From NCBI RefSeq assembly GCF_000169335.1, contig NZ_AAXW01000006.1, forward strand, positions 79,501-143,500: 64,000 bases of DNA, given 5' to 3'. Source of the DNA: Crocosphaera chwakensis CCY0110. Lineage in GTDB: Bacteria > Cyanobacteriota > Cyanobacteriia > Cyanobacteriales > Microcystaceae. The stretch's first letter is position 1, and every line of letters begins with the position of its first letter. A program made the translations under genes and the position numbers. This document shows, in pieces, positions 35,298 to 44,017 of this stretch. Under the pieces are notes generated by a model. The model made no database searches, was not told where the DNA came from, and saw nothing but the letters and a program-made list of their open reading frames with translations.

Positions 35298-36122
35298 TTA
35301 TTCAGCGGGTAAAATCACCTTATCAATCACGTGAATAACGCCGTTACTGGTCATGATGTCGGCTTTAACGACTGTTGCATCATCCACCATCACCGCTTCC
35401 CCTAAGTCAACTTCAAGATCACTACCTTGAACGGTTTTAACTTTACCTGCTTCGAGGTCAGTAGAAGTAACCATCCCAGGAACAACATGGTAAGTTAAAA
35501 TAGCGGTTAACTTATCCTTGTTTTCAGGTTTCAGTAATTCTTCGAGGGTGTCTTCCCCTAACGCTGCAAAAGCTTCGTCAGTGGGAGCAAATACTGTAAA
35601 TTCTTGTTCCCCAGATAAGGTTTCAGCTAACCCGGCCGCTTGAACAGCAGCCACTAAGGTATTAAACTCTCCAGCGGCCATGGCGGTTTCCACCAAGTTC
35701 ATCTCAGCGGTATCGCCTTCTTTTTCCATGGACATTTCTTCATCATCCATGTTGGTTTCCTTGTTTTCAATGGGAGCGGACATTTCGTCGTCATCCATGT
35801 CCGTTTCTTTTTCCATCATGGTTTCAGACATTTCATCGTCTTCTTCTTTGTCCATGACTTCTGTTTCGAGCTGAACTTCTTCTTCCGTGTCTTCAATGGG
35901 AGCGGACATTTCGTCGTCAGTCATGTCTGTTTCTCTTTCCATCATGGTTTCAGACATCTCATCGTCTTCTTCTTTATCCATGACTTCCGTTTCAGTCTGG
36001 GACTCTTCTACTTCCATTTTCTCTGCAACTGCTGGAGAAACAGAGACACCAAGAGCTAGAAGTACCCCTAAGAAGACCGCAAAGGATTTTAATCCTTTTG
36101 TTAAATTCAATTGCTTAATCAT
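35298..36122 (-). CDS. Exported fasciclin (FAS1) domain protein with acidic repeats
   Basis: A 274-residue protein. A signal peptide (KSFAVFLGVLLALGVSVSPA, cut near AVAEK) precedes about 100 residues of extremely acidic, Met-rich repeats, then one FAS1 domain (about 140-274) with H1 motif EFTVFAPTDEAFAALG and H2-like YHVVPGMVTSTD, ending NGVIHVIDKVILP. FAS1 domains mediate surface adhesion. The acidic region consists of two 42-residue units that are near-identical in protein and DNA. The acidic part may bind cations. Downstream convergent neighbour is the PIWI-like gene. Confidence 0.9.
   Translation of the reverse strand: MIKQLNLTKGLKSFAVFLGVLLALGVSVSPAVAEKMEVEESQTETEVMDKEEDDEMSETMMERETDMTDDEMSAPIEDTEEEVQLETEVMDKEEDDEMSETMMEKETDMDDDEMSAPIENKETNMDDEEMSMEKEGDTAEMNLVETAMAAGEFNTLVAAVQAAGLAETLSGEQEFTVFAPTDEAFAALGEDTLEELLKPENKDKLTAILTYHVVPGMVTSTDLEAGKVKTVQGSDLEVDLGEAVMVDDATVVKADIMTSNGVIHVIDKVILPAE
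35751..35990. repeat. Two 126-bp tandem repeats within fasciclin gene
   Basis: The unit encoding TEVMDKEEDDEMSETMME(R/K) ... DDEMSAPIE occurs twice with a period of exactly 126 bases (42 codons); the second copy is shortened at its end. Differences are few, so the duplication is recent or homogenised. Confidence 0.8.
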
Positions 36123-36283
36123 AGTTTTCCTTATGTTAAATTTTAGTATCAGGACAACTATTAATTAAGTTGACAAAAAAAAGTTAAGATTCAGATAAAT
36201 CGGGAACTTTTATAGTATTGAGAATTAGTAACAATAAGGAAATCTTTATGCAGCAACTAAGAAGATAATTTTCAAGTTTTTAT

Positions 36284-36583
36284 TTAAGACTCAGAGGCTG
36301 TCGTGGCCTTTTCTGTCTCCCGTTTAACGCGACGAATGGGTAAATTAGCGATTAATGCAGTCATCCGTTGATCGCTTTCTAGAGAAAATTCCATTTCATC
36401 GGGATCAATATCGACGTAACGGTTAACCACTGCTAAGATTTCTGTACGCATGGCCTCGATCATTTCAGGGTTTAAGCCGGCGCGATCGTGAGCAATAATG
36501 AATTTAAGACGGTGTTTTGCGTCCTCACCACTTTTGGTTTGACTTTTCCAGGGAAATATTTTTTCGAGAAGCTCAAGAATCAT
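36284..36583 (-). CDS. minE: Cell division topological specificity factor MinE
   Basis: A 99-residue MinE. The anti-MinCD part and C-terminal dimer domain read AKHRLKFIIAHDRAGLNPEM, then RTEILAVVNRYVDIDPDEM, a near-universal MinE signature. MinE stimulates MinD ATPase and makes MinCD oscillate, which places FtsZ at mid-cell. It lies 26 bases after minD on the same strand, forming minC-minD-minE. Confidence 0.95.
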   Translation of the reverse strand: MILELLEKIFPWKSQTKSGEDAKHRLKFIIAHDRAGLNPEMIEAMRTEILAVVNRYVDIDPDEMEFSLESDQRMTALIANLPIRRVKRETEKATTASES

Positions 36584-36609
36584 GGTTTTATGGGATCAAT
36601 TAAGAGGGT

Positions 36610-37407
36610 TTACTTTCTGAAAATACTAAGAAGACGAGTGATGAGATTATCATCAGCAGCCATAAAATCAAGGAAAGGAATTTCTTTTCCGTTTAATCGT
36701 TGGGCAATATTAGTAAAGGCTAAACCTGGAATAGAAGGGGTTTCTTCTAAAACCAACGGTTCCCCTTTATTAGTAGAAATAATAATCCTTTCATCATCTG
36801 GGACAATTCCTAATAAGGGAATCACTAACAAATCTAAAATATCTTCTACCCCAATCATTTGATTGAGTTGGATCATTTTGGGTTTGATGCGATTAACAAT
36901 AAGGTGAATTTTCTTAATATCTTCGCTTTCTAACAATCCCACAACTCTATCAGCGTCACGTACAGCTGCCATTTCGGGGGTGGTAACAATAATCGCTTCT
37001 TGTGCTGGGCAAATAGCGTTACGAAATCCCATTTCAATACCAGCCGGACTATCAATAAAGATGAAATCAAATTGTTTATCTAAGTATGCCACCAGTTTTT
37101 TCATATCATCAGGACTAATGGCTTCTTTGGTGCGATTTTGGGCGGCCGGTAATAGCATTAAATTAGGCTGACGTTTATCTTTAACCAAGGCTTTATCAAT
37201 GGAACATTCCCCAGATAAAACATCAATGGCGGTATAAACCACTCGTTGTTCAAGCCCTAGAAGTAAATCTAAATTTCTTAAACCGAAATCTGCATCCACT
37301 AAAGCAATTTTATACCCTAATCGAGCGATCGCTGATCCTAAATTAGCGGTAATAGTGGTTTTGCCTACGCCCCCTTTTCCAGAGGTAATTACAATAACAC
37401 GACTCAT
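36610..37407 (-). CDS. minD: Septum site-determining ATPase MinD
   Basis: A 265-residue ParA-type ATPase with deviant Walker A ITSGKGGVGKTTITANLG, ADFGLRNLDLLLG, Walker B FIFIDSPAGIE and the C-terminal amphipathic membrane helix near LITRLLSIFRK. MinD recruits MinC to the membrane to block Z-ring formation at the poles. It sits between minC and minE; length and motifs are standard. Confidence 0.96.
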   Translation of the reverse strand: MSRVIVITSGKGGVGKTTITANLGSAIARLGYKIALVDADFGLRNLDLLLGLEQRVVYTAIDVLSGECSIDKALVKDKRQPNLMLLPAAQNRTKEAISPDDMKKLVAYLDKQFDFIFIDSPAGIEMGFRNAICPAQEAIIVTTPEMAAVRDADRVVGLLESEDIKKIHLIVNRIKPKMIQLNQMIGVEDILDLLVIPLLGIVPDDERIIISTNKGEPLVLEETPSIPGLAFTNIAQRLNGKEIPFLDFMAADDNLITRLLSIFRK

Positions 37408-37446
37408 AATGTAAAGCTCAATTATCCAATAGTCTTGAATTAATTA

Positions 37447-38265
37447 TTATGCAGGATTTGGAGTGTTTTTTTGAGTCCATCCCTTTTCCTTGGCCGTAAA
37501 AGTGTGGGTTTTATTAAAATTGAGGGCAGACTTTAGTCTAATACCTTCAGTTGTTAAATAAGCTACTTCTGGTTCAAATACTTCTGGACTGTCCCCAGGG
37601 GGTCGCGCTACAGCTTCTCCAATGCGTAACTGGGTTGGCTGCATTCGCAACGCCATAATACAACATTCTGGATTCCCTTTTGCCCCTGCGTGGGCAATAC
37701 CTCGTAAATGTCCCCATATAATAATATCCCCATCAGCGATCACTTCTCCCCCTGGATTAACATCTCCTTGAATAATAATAGTTCCTGGATGACGAATAGC
37801 AACCCCAGAACGAACGGTTGTTTTAACATACAAAGGTTCGTTAAGATTGGTTTGACTTGACATCTCTATGGGAAAGAGTTCTCGTTTGGGGGTTTCTTGT
37901 TCAACAGAATAGCCAGCTGTCGCTGCAGTAATAGCGGTTTGACGGCGGGTGGTAAAAACACGAGTTAGCTTTAATTCTGCTGCGTCTAACGCTTCACCAA
38001 TATTGTGAAATTGTCGACTATCAAGTAAACGGTTTTCCACTAATAAATGAACAGGAGTTCCTGGAGTCCAGGTTCCTTTGTGATGGGTTAAACAGTATTT
38101 TAAGTCTTGTAATAATTCTATCCAGTCTTTGTTTGCTTCTTTAGGTTCAGTGTCTGGCAAAATTAATAATAGTTTTTTTCCTGCTCTTTTTAGGTGGACT
38201 TGGGAATAGGGTTTAGAGGGATTGGCCTTACCATTAGGTAAAGAGGTGGTTGACTCACGACTCAT
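37447..38265 (-). CDS. minC: Septum site-determining protein MinC
   Basis: A 272-residue protein. The N-terminal domain (about 25-125) blocks FtsZ assembly; the C-terminal beta-helix (about 150-245) has TVRSGVAIRHPGTIIIQGDV, NPGGEVIADGDIIIWGHLRG and AHAGAKGNPECCI, the standard MinC_C repeats that bind MinD. Slightly longer than E. coli MinC because of an extra N-terminal tail and a C-terminal extension, as in other cyanobacteria. First gene of minCDE. Confidence 0.93.
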   Translation of the reverse strand: MSRESTTSLPNGKANPSKPYSQVHLKRAGKKLLLILPDTEPKEANKDWIELLQDLKYCLTHHKGTWTPGTPVHLLVENRLLDSRQFHNIGEALDAAELKLTRVFTTRRQTAITAATAGYSVEQETPKRELFPIEMSSQTNLNEPLYVKTTVRSGVAIRHPGTIIIQGDVNPGGEVIADGDIIIWGHLRGIAHAGAKGNPECCIMALRMQPTQLRIGEAVARPPGDSPEVFEPEVAYLTTEGIRLKSALNFNKTHTFTAKEKGWTQKNTPNPA

Positions 38266-38447
38266 AGACTTAAATCTTTAGACAATCTAAACGTTAAGCT
38301 TAACATTATTAGCAAAAAACCGGCGACATTGAAGCAAAGTTACTGGTTACTCACTCTGTTCCGATGCTATCGTGGAGAATTCATTTTTATAATGGGGATT
38401 TATTCATCAAAATTTCCTTCTAGCTTAATCTCTTAAAATACCAAATA

Positions 38448-39074
38448 TTATTTGAGTTTAATTTTAAAAAAGGTTCCAAATCCTATGGCAATTGCTGTCC
38501 CAAGTAACGTTAAAGGTTCTGGGACAATATGATGGTTAGATGGGGAAGACTTTTTCAGCATTGCTGTCCATTTTCCGTTAAGAGAATTATCAACATCAAA
38601 ATTTAACACTTGCTTCCAAGTCCCACTATTTTCGCCACTTTGTCCCTCAATAGATAAAAAATTCCTGTTGGAAAATTGATTGCCAAAAAACCATTGCTTA
38701 TCTACAAATATATCAGGTCCATTAGGAATTGCACCTAAAACGCTGTTTGAGTTTTCATCCCACCAAAGCTGTCCTGATCGATCATTAAATCTCCACTCAG
38801 TTCCTAATATATTTGCAGAAAAACTAATTAATTCAGTTTTAACATCACGACCATTAAATTGATCGCATGAGTCACCAAAAGCTGCTGTTTGAATACAAGT
38901 AATTGTGTCAGCATCATAAGTAAATTCACCAGAACCAATTTGATTATCTGAGTTATCAAAAAATTTCATATTATATCCTATAATTGCAGCAAATGAAGGA
39001 TTAATGTTAACGATTCCTCCAATTAAGCTGATAACCGTAGTGGTTGCTAAAATTTTATCTACTAGAAAGTTCAT
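38448..39074 (-). CDS. PEP-CTERM sorting-domain protein
   Basis: A 208-residue exported protein. An N-terminal signal (LATTVISLIGGIVNINPSFA) and a C-terminal tripartite sorting signal, HIVPEPLTLLGTAIAIGFGT followed by basic residues, are both clear. The middle domain is a beta-rich region (ANILGTEWRFND, FLSIEGQSGENSGTWKQVL) of unknown role. PEP-CTERM proteins are processed by an exosortase and usually end up on the surface or in the exopolysaccharide. No exosortase gene is in the window. Confidence 0.85.
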   Translation of the reverse strand: MNFLVDKILATTTVISLIGGIVNINPSFAAIIGYNMKFFDNSDNQIGSGEFTYDADTITCIQTAAFGDSCDQFNGRDVKTELISFSANILGTEWRFNDRSGQLWWDENSNSVLGAIPNGPDIFVDKQWFFGNQFSNRNFLSIEGQSGENSGTWKQVLNFDVDNSLNGKWTAMLKKSSPSNHHIVPEPLTLLGTAIAIGFGTFFKIKLK

Positions 39075-39184
39075 GTTAAACGCTTAATAAAATTTGATTA
39101 ATGATCAATTTAACCTACGTATATACCGATCGTCATCCCCTTAATAAAATTTCTTAGAGTTAACCTTGAATTAGTTTTTACTCA

Positions 39185-39847
39185 TCACGAATTTTTCGGA
39201 AGAATTACTCCATTTTTTCCTAAAGATGGATAATTTTCTCCTTTTTTTTGATAGATTGTGGCTAGGGCTGGATAGCTCCATTCAAATAAGATTTTATGAT
39301 ACCTATCCAAATCTAATCTGCTTGTATCATACATTTTTTGTGCTAGTCTCTGGCGTTGTGCCTCAAATAAAATAACTGCAGCAGCAACGGAAACATTCAA
39401 AGATTGTACCATTCCTAACATGGGGACGATGATATGTCCATCCACTAAGTTCGCTGCTTCTTCACTCACTCCCCATTTTTCTGCTCCTAATAAAATAGCT
39501 GTAGGTTGAGTATAATCAATCTCTCGATAGTCTAAAGATTGATCGGTAAAATGGGCAGCATATATATTGAAATTTTGGCGTTTTAAATGGTTTATACCTG
39601 TTTTAATATTGGGGTGACTATGGAGAAAGACCCACTTATCACTCCCTTGCGAAACTTGCGAAAACGTAGGAAATTCATCGGTTGTATTAATACAATGAAC
39701 ATCTAATATTCCCACAGCATCGCAAGTGCGGATAATGGCTGATAAGTTATGAGGTTTATGAACATCCTCGGTTAAAATAGTTAAGTCTGGTTGTCTTTTT
39801 TCAAGAACTTGTCTGATACGATGATAACGTCGAGGAAGCAGATTCAT
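39185..39847 (-). CDS. trmH: tRNA (guanosine-2'-O-)-methyltransferase TrmH
   Basis: A 220-residue SPOUT methyltransferase. Motif 1 is DVHKPHNLSAIIRTCDAVG, motif 2 is AILLGAEKWGVSEEA, and motif 3 is MVQSLNVSVAAAVILFEA, which together form the trefoil knot for S-adenosylmethionine. The N-terminus RRYHRIRQVLEKRQPDLTIL is that of TrmH (Gm18), not RlmB. It methylates the ribose of G18 in tRNA. Monocistronic. Confidence 0.9.
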   Translation of the reverse strand: MNLLPRRYHRIRQVLEKRQPDLTILTEDVHKPHNLSAIIRTCDAVGILDVHCINTTDEFPTFSQVSQGSDKWVFLHSHPNIKTGINHLKRQNFNIYAAHFTDQSLDYREIDYTQPTAILLGAEKWGVSEEAANLVDGHIIVPMLGMVQSLNVSVAAAVILFEAQRQRLAQKMYDTSRLDLDRYHKILFEWSYPALATIYQKKGENYPSLGKNGVILPKNS

Positions 39848-40056
39848 GAAGTCAAAAGCTAGTAAAATTTAGAATTTTTTTGCAAGGATAATTTATACCC
39901 TAATCCAAAAATGAATAATATTTATTCATATCAAGATAATTATATCATGACACTATTCCCTATCTTCTAAAATAAGATTAAAAAATTGATAATCAATAAA
40001 CTAAATTACTAGATTAGCTATTGATGATAAAATAAAGAAAACGAGATAATAAAAAT

Positions 40057-41211
40057 ATGAAAAATTTTGATTGGATTGTTGTTGGTGCTGGCATTACAGG
40101 AGCAACTCTAAGTTACGAATTAGCTAAACAAGGACTGGCAGTTTTATTATTAGAAAAAGATTCTAATTATACTAATGCAACTCGTTACAGTTATGGAGGT
40201 ATTGCCTATTGGTCAGGAACCGATAATTTTTCTACCCAGTTATGTAAAGAAAGTCGGGAAATGTATCATCAATTATCAGAAGAGTTAGGACAAAATACGG
40301 AATTTAGAGAACTGGATCTAATGTTAACAATTCCGATAGATAAAGATCCAAAAACTATTACTAAAAATTATCAGAAATTTTTTATTAAACCTCAATTATT
40401 AAGCCCTCAAGAGTCTACTGAAATCGAACCTTTATTAAACCCTGATACTATCTCAGGCTGTCTTAAACTACCTCATGGACATATTCACCCACAAAAAACA
40501 AATAATGCTTACCAACAAGCTTTCTTAAGATTAGATGGAACTATAAAGTATGAAGAAGTGACTCAATTATTATCTGAAAATGAAACCCTAACGGGGGTAC
40601 AAACAAACAAAGAAAACTACCACAGTAAAAATGTGGTAGTTTGTGCAGGAGGATTAAGTCGTTCTTTATTAAAAACTCTGGGAATTACCCTTAATATTTA
40701 TTTTACTCATTCTCAGTTAATCTTAACTTCACCTGTAGATACTAATTTAAGAACTTTAGTAATGCCAGCTATTTTAAATCGTCTTGATATCGAAGAAAAA
40801 TCAGGAAATTCTGAGCTAAAATCTTTATGGAATCGTCCCAATGATGAGATTATTTCCAATGTCATGGAACCCGGTGCAATTCAATTTTTAGATGGTCGTT
40901 TTTGTTTAGGTCAAATTAGTCAAATTAGAACTAATCCTTACACTAAACTTGATAGTAAGTCAGCAGAAAAAACAATTCGCCAAGGAGTCGGAAAAGTACT
41001 GCCTGAATTACAAGAATTACCGGGAAAATTACACCATTGTTTAGTTGCTTTTTGCCCTGACTCTAACTTTTTAGTAGGTAAAATTGACACATTAACAGGA
41101 CTTCATGTATTCTCAGGATTTACTAGCACCTTTGTTTTTGCCCCTGCTTTAGCCAAACGTTTCGCTAATTGGGTAATAGAAGATGACAAAAAAATGCCAT
41201 CTTTGTTATAA
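40057..41211 (+). CDS. FAD-dependent oxidoreductase (DAO family)
   Basis: A 384-residue flavoprotein. The N-terminal dinucleotide fold is WIVVGAGITGATLSYELAKQ and LLLEKD, and the C-terminal FAD segment reads GLHVFSGFTSTFVFAPALAK. Such proteins oxidise amino acids or related amines (glycine oxidase, D-amino acid dehydrogenase, MnmC-like); the middle domain does not reveal the substrate. It is followed after 40 bases by a flavin reductase on the same strand. Confidence 0.82.
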   Translation: MKNFDWIVVGAGITGATLSYELAKQGLAVLLLEKDSNYTNATRYSYGGIAYWSGTDNFSTQLCKESREMYHQLSEELGQNTEFRELDLMLTIPIDKDPKTITKNYQKFFIKPQLLSPQESTEIEPLLNPDTISGCLKLPHGHIHPQKTNNAYQQAFLRLDGTIKYEEVTQLLSENETLTGVQTNKENYHSKNVVVCAGGLSRSLLKTLGITLNIYFTHSQLILTSPVDTNLRTLVMPAILNRLDIEEKSGNSELKSLWNRPNDEIISNVMEPGAIQFLDGRFCLGQISQIRTNPYTKLDSKSAEKTIRQGVGKVLPELQELPGKLHHCLVAFCPDSNFLVGKIDTLTGLHVFSGFTSTFVFAPALAKRFANWVIEDDKKMPSLL

Positions 41212-41251
41212 TAATAATTGATTTATTTTTAGAAAAATTATTGTGAGAATT

Positions 41252-41788
41252 ATGGTAAAAATAGCTGCTATTAATGGAAGTTTACGAGAAGATTCTTATA
41301 GTGCGAAAGCCATAGAAATAGCGATCGCAAGAATTGAAGCTTTAGGCGCAGAAGTAACCTTTCTTGACTTACGGAAGATGAATCTACCGTTTTGTGATGG
41401 AGGTAAAGAATTTGACCAATATCCCGATGTAGAAAAATTGCGCCAAACTGTTAAAGAAGCCGATGGGTTACTATTAGCAACCCCAGAATATCATGGTAGT
41501 GTTAGTGGCGTTATGAAAAATGCTTTAGATTTAATGAGTTTTGATGAGTTATCAGGAAAAGTAACTGGTTTAATTAGTGTTTTAGGGGGACAACCTAATA
41601 GTAACGCTCTAAATCATTTAAGATTAATTATGCGATGGGTTCATGCTTGGGTTATTCCAGAACAAGTTGCTATTGGACAAGCATGGCAAGCTTTTAATGA
41701 AGAAGGCAAATTAATAGATGAAAAGTTATCGGAACGGTTTGATAAATTTGCTATGAGTTTAGTGGAAAATAGCCAAAAACTAAGATAG
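41252..41788 (+). CDS. NAD(P)H-dependent FMN reductase family protein
   Basis: A flavodoxin-like protein of about 178 residues. INGSLREDSYSAKAIEIAI binds the FMN phosphate; LLLATPEYHGSVSGVMKNAL and SVLGGQPNSNALNHLRLIM are the standard flavin loops of the SsuE/ChrR/ArsH-like family. A GTG three codons upstream (41243) is in frame, but the ATG at 41252 fits family length. The 3' end overlaps the convergent hydrolase gene by nine bases. It may supply reduced flavin or reduce quinones. Confidence 0.83.
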   Translation: MVKIAAINGSLREDSYSAKAIEIAIARIEALGAEVTFLDLRKMNLPFCDGGKEFDQYPDVEKLRQTVKEADGLLLATPEYHGSVSGVMKNALDLMSFDELSGKVTGLISVLGGQPNSNALNHLRLIMRWVHAWVIPEQVAIGQAWQAFNEEGKLIDEKLSERFDKFAMSLVENSQKLR

Positions 41789-42655
41789 GGAAATATCCAA
41801 AAAATCGGCAATATATTGATTAACTAAGTCAGGTTGTTCCTGTTGTACCCAGTGACTACAATTAGGAATATATCTAATCGTAAAATCAGTCACATAACCC
41901 TCCGTTCCGTAGGTCAATTCTTTCCCTAAAGCGGTATCGTTTTCACCCCAGATCATTAAGGTAGGAACATCTAATTTATTCCATGACTTTTCTGATGTGA
42001 AAATTTGCTTCACAAAGCAACGGTAATAATTAATCATAGCAGTTAATGCCCCTGGTTTAGCTGCTGATTTTTTATAAGCTTGTATATCTTCATCGCTAAA
42101 CGCAGACTTATCGATTGCCATGTTCATAAAAGCGGATTCAATAGCTTCATAATTGTTCCATCGTATTAATAGTTCAGGTAAAAAAGGCAGTTGAAAAAAG
42201 AAAACGTACCAGCTTTTTTTCAATTGTTGAGGTGTTCGGAATCCCTCTATCAACTTAGCAGGATGGGGAATATTTAAAACAATTAGTTTCTCCACCATTT
42301 CAGGATATTGATCAGCAAAATACCAAGCGATTAAACCACCCCAATCATGAGCAACCAAAATACATTTTTCGTAGCCTAAATTAGTAATAATGCCAGCAAT
42401 ATCTTTAACTAATTCTGAGATATCATATAGCTTAATTGATTGTAATTGATCACTATAATTATAGCCTCTTAAATCAGGAGCAACGACACAATAATTTTTA
42501 GAAAAAGCTTTAATCTGATGTCGCCATGAGTACCAAAATTCAGGAAATCCATGTAACATTAACATCAAATTTCCTTCTCCTTCGGAAACATAATGGAGTC
42601 TAACTCCATTCGTATAAAGATAGTTATGATTCCAATTTGTGTTAACTAAAGACAT
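41780..42655 (-). CDS. Alpha/beta hydrolase, epoxide hydrolase/haloalkane dehalogenase-like
   Basis: A 291-residue hydrolase. The oxyanion strand is MLMLHGFPEFWYSWRHQI, the nucleophile elbow is LVAHDWGGLIAWYFA with Asp as nucleophile, and VVAPDLRGYNYSD is the loop before it. The acid is in MIWGENDTALG and the catalytic His in CSHWVQQEQP. The Asp nucleophile and HGFPE motif place it with soluble epoxide hydrolases. Substrate unknown. It lies eight bases after a small gene on the same strand, so both are probably cotranscribed. Confidence 0.85.
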   Translation of the reverse strand: MSLVNTNWNHNYLYTNGVRLHYVSEGEGNLMLMLHGFPEFWYSWRHQIKAFSKNYCVVAPDLRGYNYSDQLQSIKLYDISELVKDIAGIITNLGYEKCILVAHDWGGLIAWYFADQYPEMVEKLIVLNIPHPAKLIEGFRTPQQLKKSWYVFFFQLPFLPELLIRWNNYEAIESAFMNMAIDKSAFSDEDIQAYKKSAAKPGALTAMINYYRCFVKQIFTSEKSWNKLDVPTLMIWGENDTALGKELTYGTEGYVTDFTIRYIPNCSHWVQQEQPDLVNQYIADFLDISLS

Positions 42656-42663
42656 AATAATTG

Positions 42664-42882
42664 TTATTTTAATTTTTCTGAAAGTAAACTTTGTAAGAAA
42701 TTATCTAATTTCTCTTCTGGACAAGTTTCGATTAACGAATAAAAAGCTTCTAATAATTTAGCGGAAATCTCCCCATGAACAGCACTTAAACCCCAAACAT
42801 CTTCTACCCAGTCTTGGGGGTTTGTTTGCTCAAAAATCATCCTTTCTAAAAGTTGTTTTGCTTCTGTTTTAGAAATAGTCAT
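42664..42882 (-). CDS. Small hypothetical protein
   Basis: A 72-residue acidic helical protein (EAKQLLERMIFEQTNPQDWV, EKLDNFLQSLLSEKLK). I do not recognise the family. It lies between the 3-hydroxyacid dehydrogenase (36 bases upstream) and the hydrolase (8 bases downstream), all on the minus strand, so it seems to be the middle gene of an operon. Confidence 0.6.
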   Translation of the reverse strand: MTISKTEAKQLLERMIFEQTNPQDWVEDVWGLSAVHGEISAKLLEAFYSLIETCPEEKLDNFLQSLLSEKLK

Positions 42883-42917
42883 AAAATTACTCTTTGTTTA
42901 CTGCAATTGTAACTAAA

Positions 42918-43784
42918 TTATTGTTCTTCTCTATTAATAGCAGAAAATAAAGCAGAATAATCCTGATCTGATAATCCTAATTCTATTGTTTGTTGAATAA
43001 TAGTCCTAATTCCTTGTAAAACTTCAGTATTTAAGCCATTTTCTTCAGCTTGATTTAAGAATAAATTGACATCTTTTAATAAATGTTTACTAGGAAAGTT
43101 AGGATTTTCAAAATTACGCTGCTGCATTCTATCTAACTTTTTATCAAATGTGGGGGCATACAAAGTGCTTTCTCTTAAAATGCTCATAAATTTATCAATA
43201 TCAACTCCTTGCCGTTCAATTAATCCTAAACTTAAGGCAAAACCACTGGTTAAGGCTGCAATTAATTGATTCAATGCTAACTTTAAAGCCGATGCTGTGC
43301 CAACTTTCCCAATATATTCAGGTTGTGAGCTAAATTGCTGTAAAATTGGCTTAAATTCGTCAAATTGAGACGTTTTAGCACCCACCATGACTAATAATGT
43401 TCCATCTTTAACTTGAGGAATACTACCCAATACAGGGGCTTCTAAATATTGTCCCCCCTGCTTTTCTACCACTTCTTGAATGCTGCGGCTTTCATCAGGG
43501 GCAATAGTTCCCATTTGGATAATGGTACGGTTTTGTAGCTTATCTGCCGTTTCTGGGCTTAGCAACACCTCTCTAATGGCTGTGGCATCCGTTAACATCA
43601 AAATGAGTATGTCTGCGGTTTGGATGGCTTCTAACGGGGTTTGAGCGATTTTAGCCCCTAAAGCTTCTAATTCTTGGGCTTTACTGATGGTTCGATTATA
43701 AACAATAACAGAATAATTAGCTTGTAATAACCTTTCTGCTAGGGGTTTACCCATTAATCCTATGCCGAATACACCGATATTCAT
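42918..43784 (-). CDS. 3-hydroxyisobutyrate dehydrogenase-family oxidoreductase
   Basis: A 288-residue NAD(P)-dependent enzyme. NIGVFGIGLMGKPLAERLL is the Rossmann GxGxxG, NRT suggests NADPH preference, APVLGSIPQVKDGTLLVMVG is the substrate loop, and GKVGTASALKLALNQLIAAL holds the catalytic Lys. It resembles plant and cyanobacterial glyoxylate/succinic semialdehyde reductases as well as 3-hydroxyisobutyrate dehydrogenase, so it may detoxify aldehydes or glyoxylate. Confidence 0.85.
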   Translation of the reverse strand: MNIGVFGIGLMGKPLAERLLQANYSVIVYNRTISKAQELEALGAKIAQTPLEAIQTADILILMLTDATAIREVLLSPETADKLQNRTIIQMGTIAPDESRSIQEVVEKQGGQYLEAPVLGSIPQVKDGTLLVMVGAKTSQFDEFKPILQQFSSQPEYIGKVGTASALKLALNQLIAALTSGFALSLGLIERQGVDIDKFMSILRESTLYAPTFDKKLDRMQQRNFENPNFPSKHLLKDVNLFLNQAEENGLNTEVLQGIRTIIQQTIELGLSDQDYSALFSAINREEQ

Positions 43785-43796
43785 AAAGTTTATTGC

Positions 43797-43938
43797 TTGA
43801 TTTTTTTATTTGCGATCGCTTTTAATTGTAACAGTTTCAAAAGCCAGCCGATACAATCCCCAAACTAAGATAAAATATTACTAATATTTATCAAGTATAT
43901 TGGTTGATTTTTATGTTTGCGATCGCTTTTAATTATAA
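43797..43938. repeat. Two near-identical 35-bp repeats with HIP1
   Basis: The 35-base blocks at 43797-43831 and 43904-43938 differ at only a few positions and share TTTGCGATCGCTTTTAATT. They include the HIP1 octamer GCGATCGC and lie between the divergent dehydrogenase and STAND NTPase genes. Confidence 0.65.
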
Positions 43939-44017
43939 TAATAAGAGTAAGATAAGCAGTGCATCAGACTACGATATTAATTTCAGATTTTCAAGTATAT
44001 TTTTAGGTTAATAAATT

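Noticed and set aside
35680..36168. Two plus-strand serine-rich frames opposite the fasciclin gene
   Set aside because: They mirror the acidic repeats on the true coding strand, which has a signal peptide and FAS1 domain.
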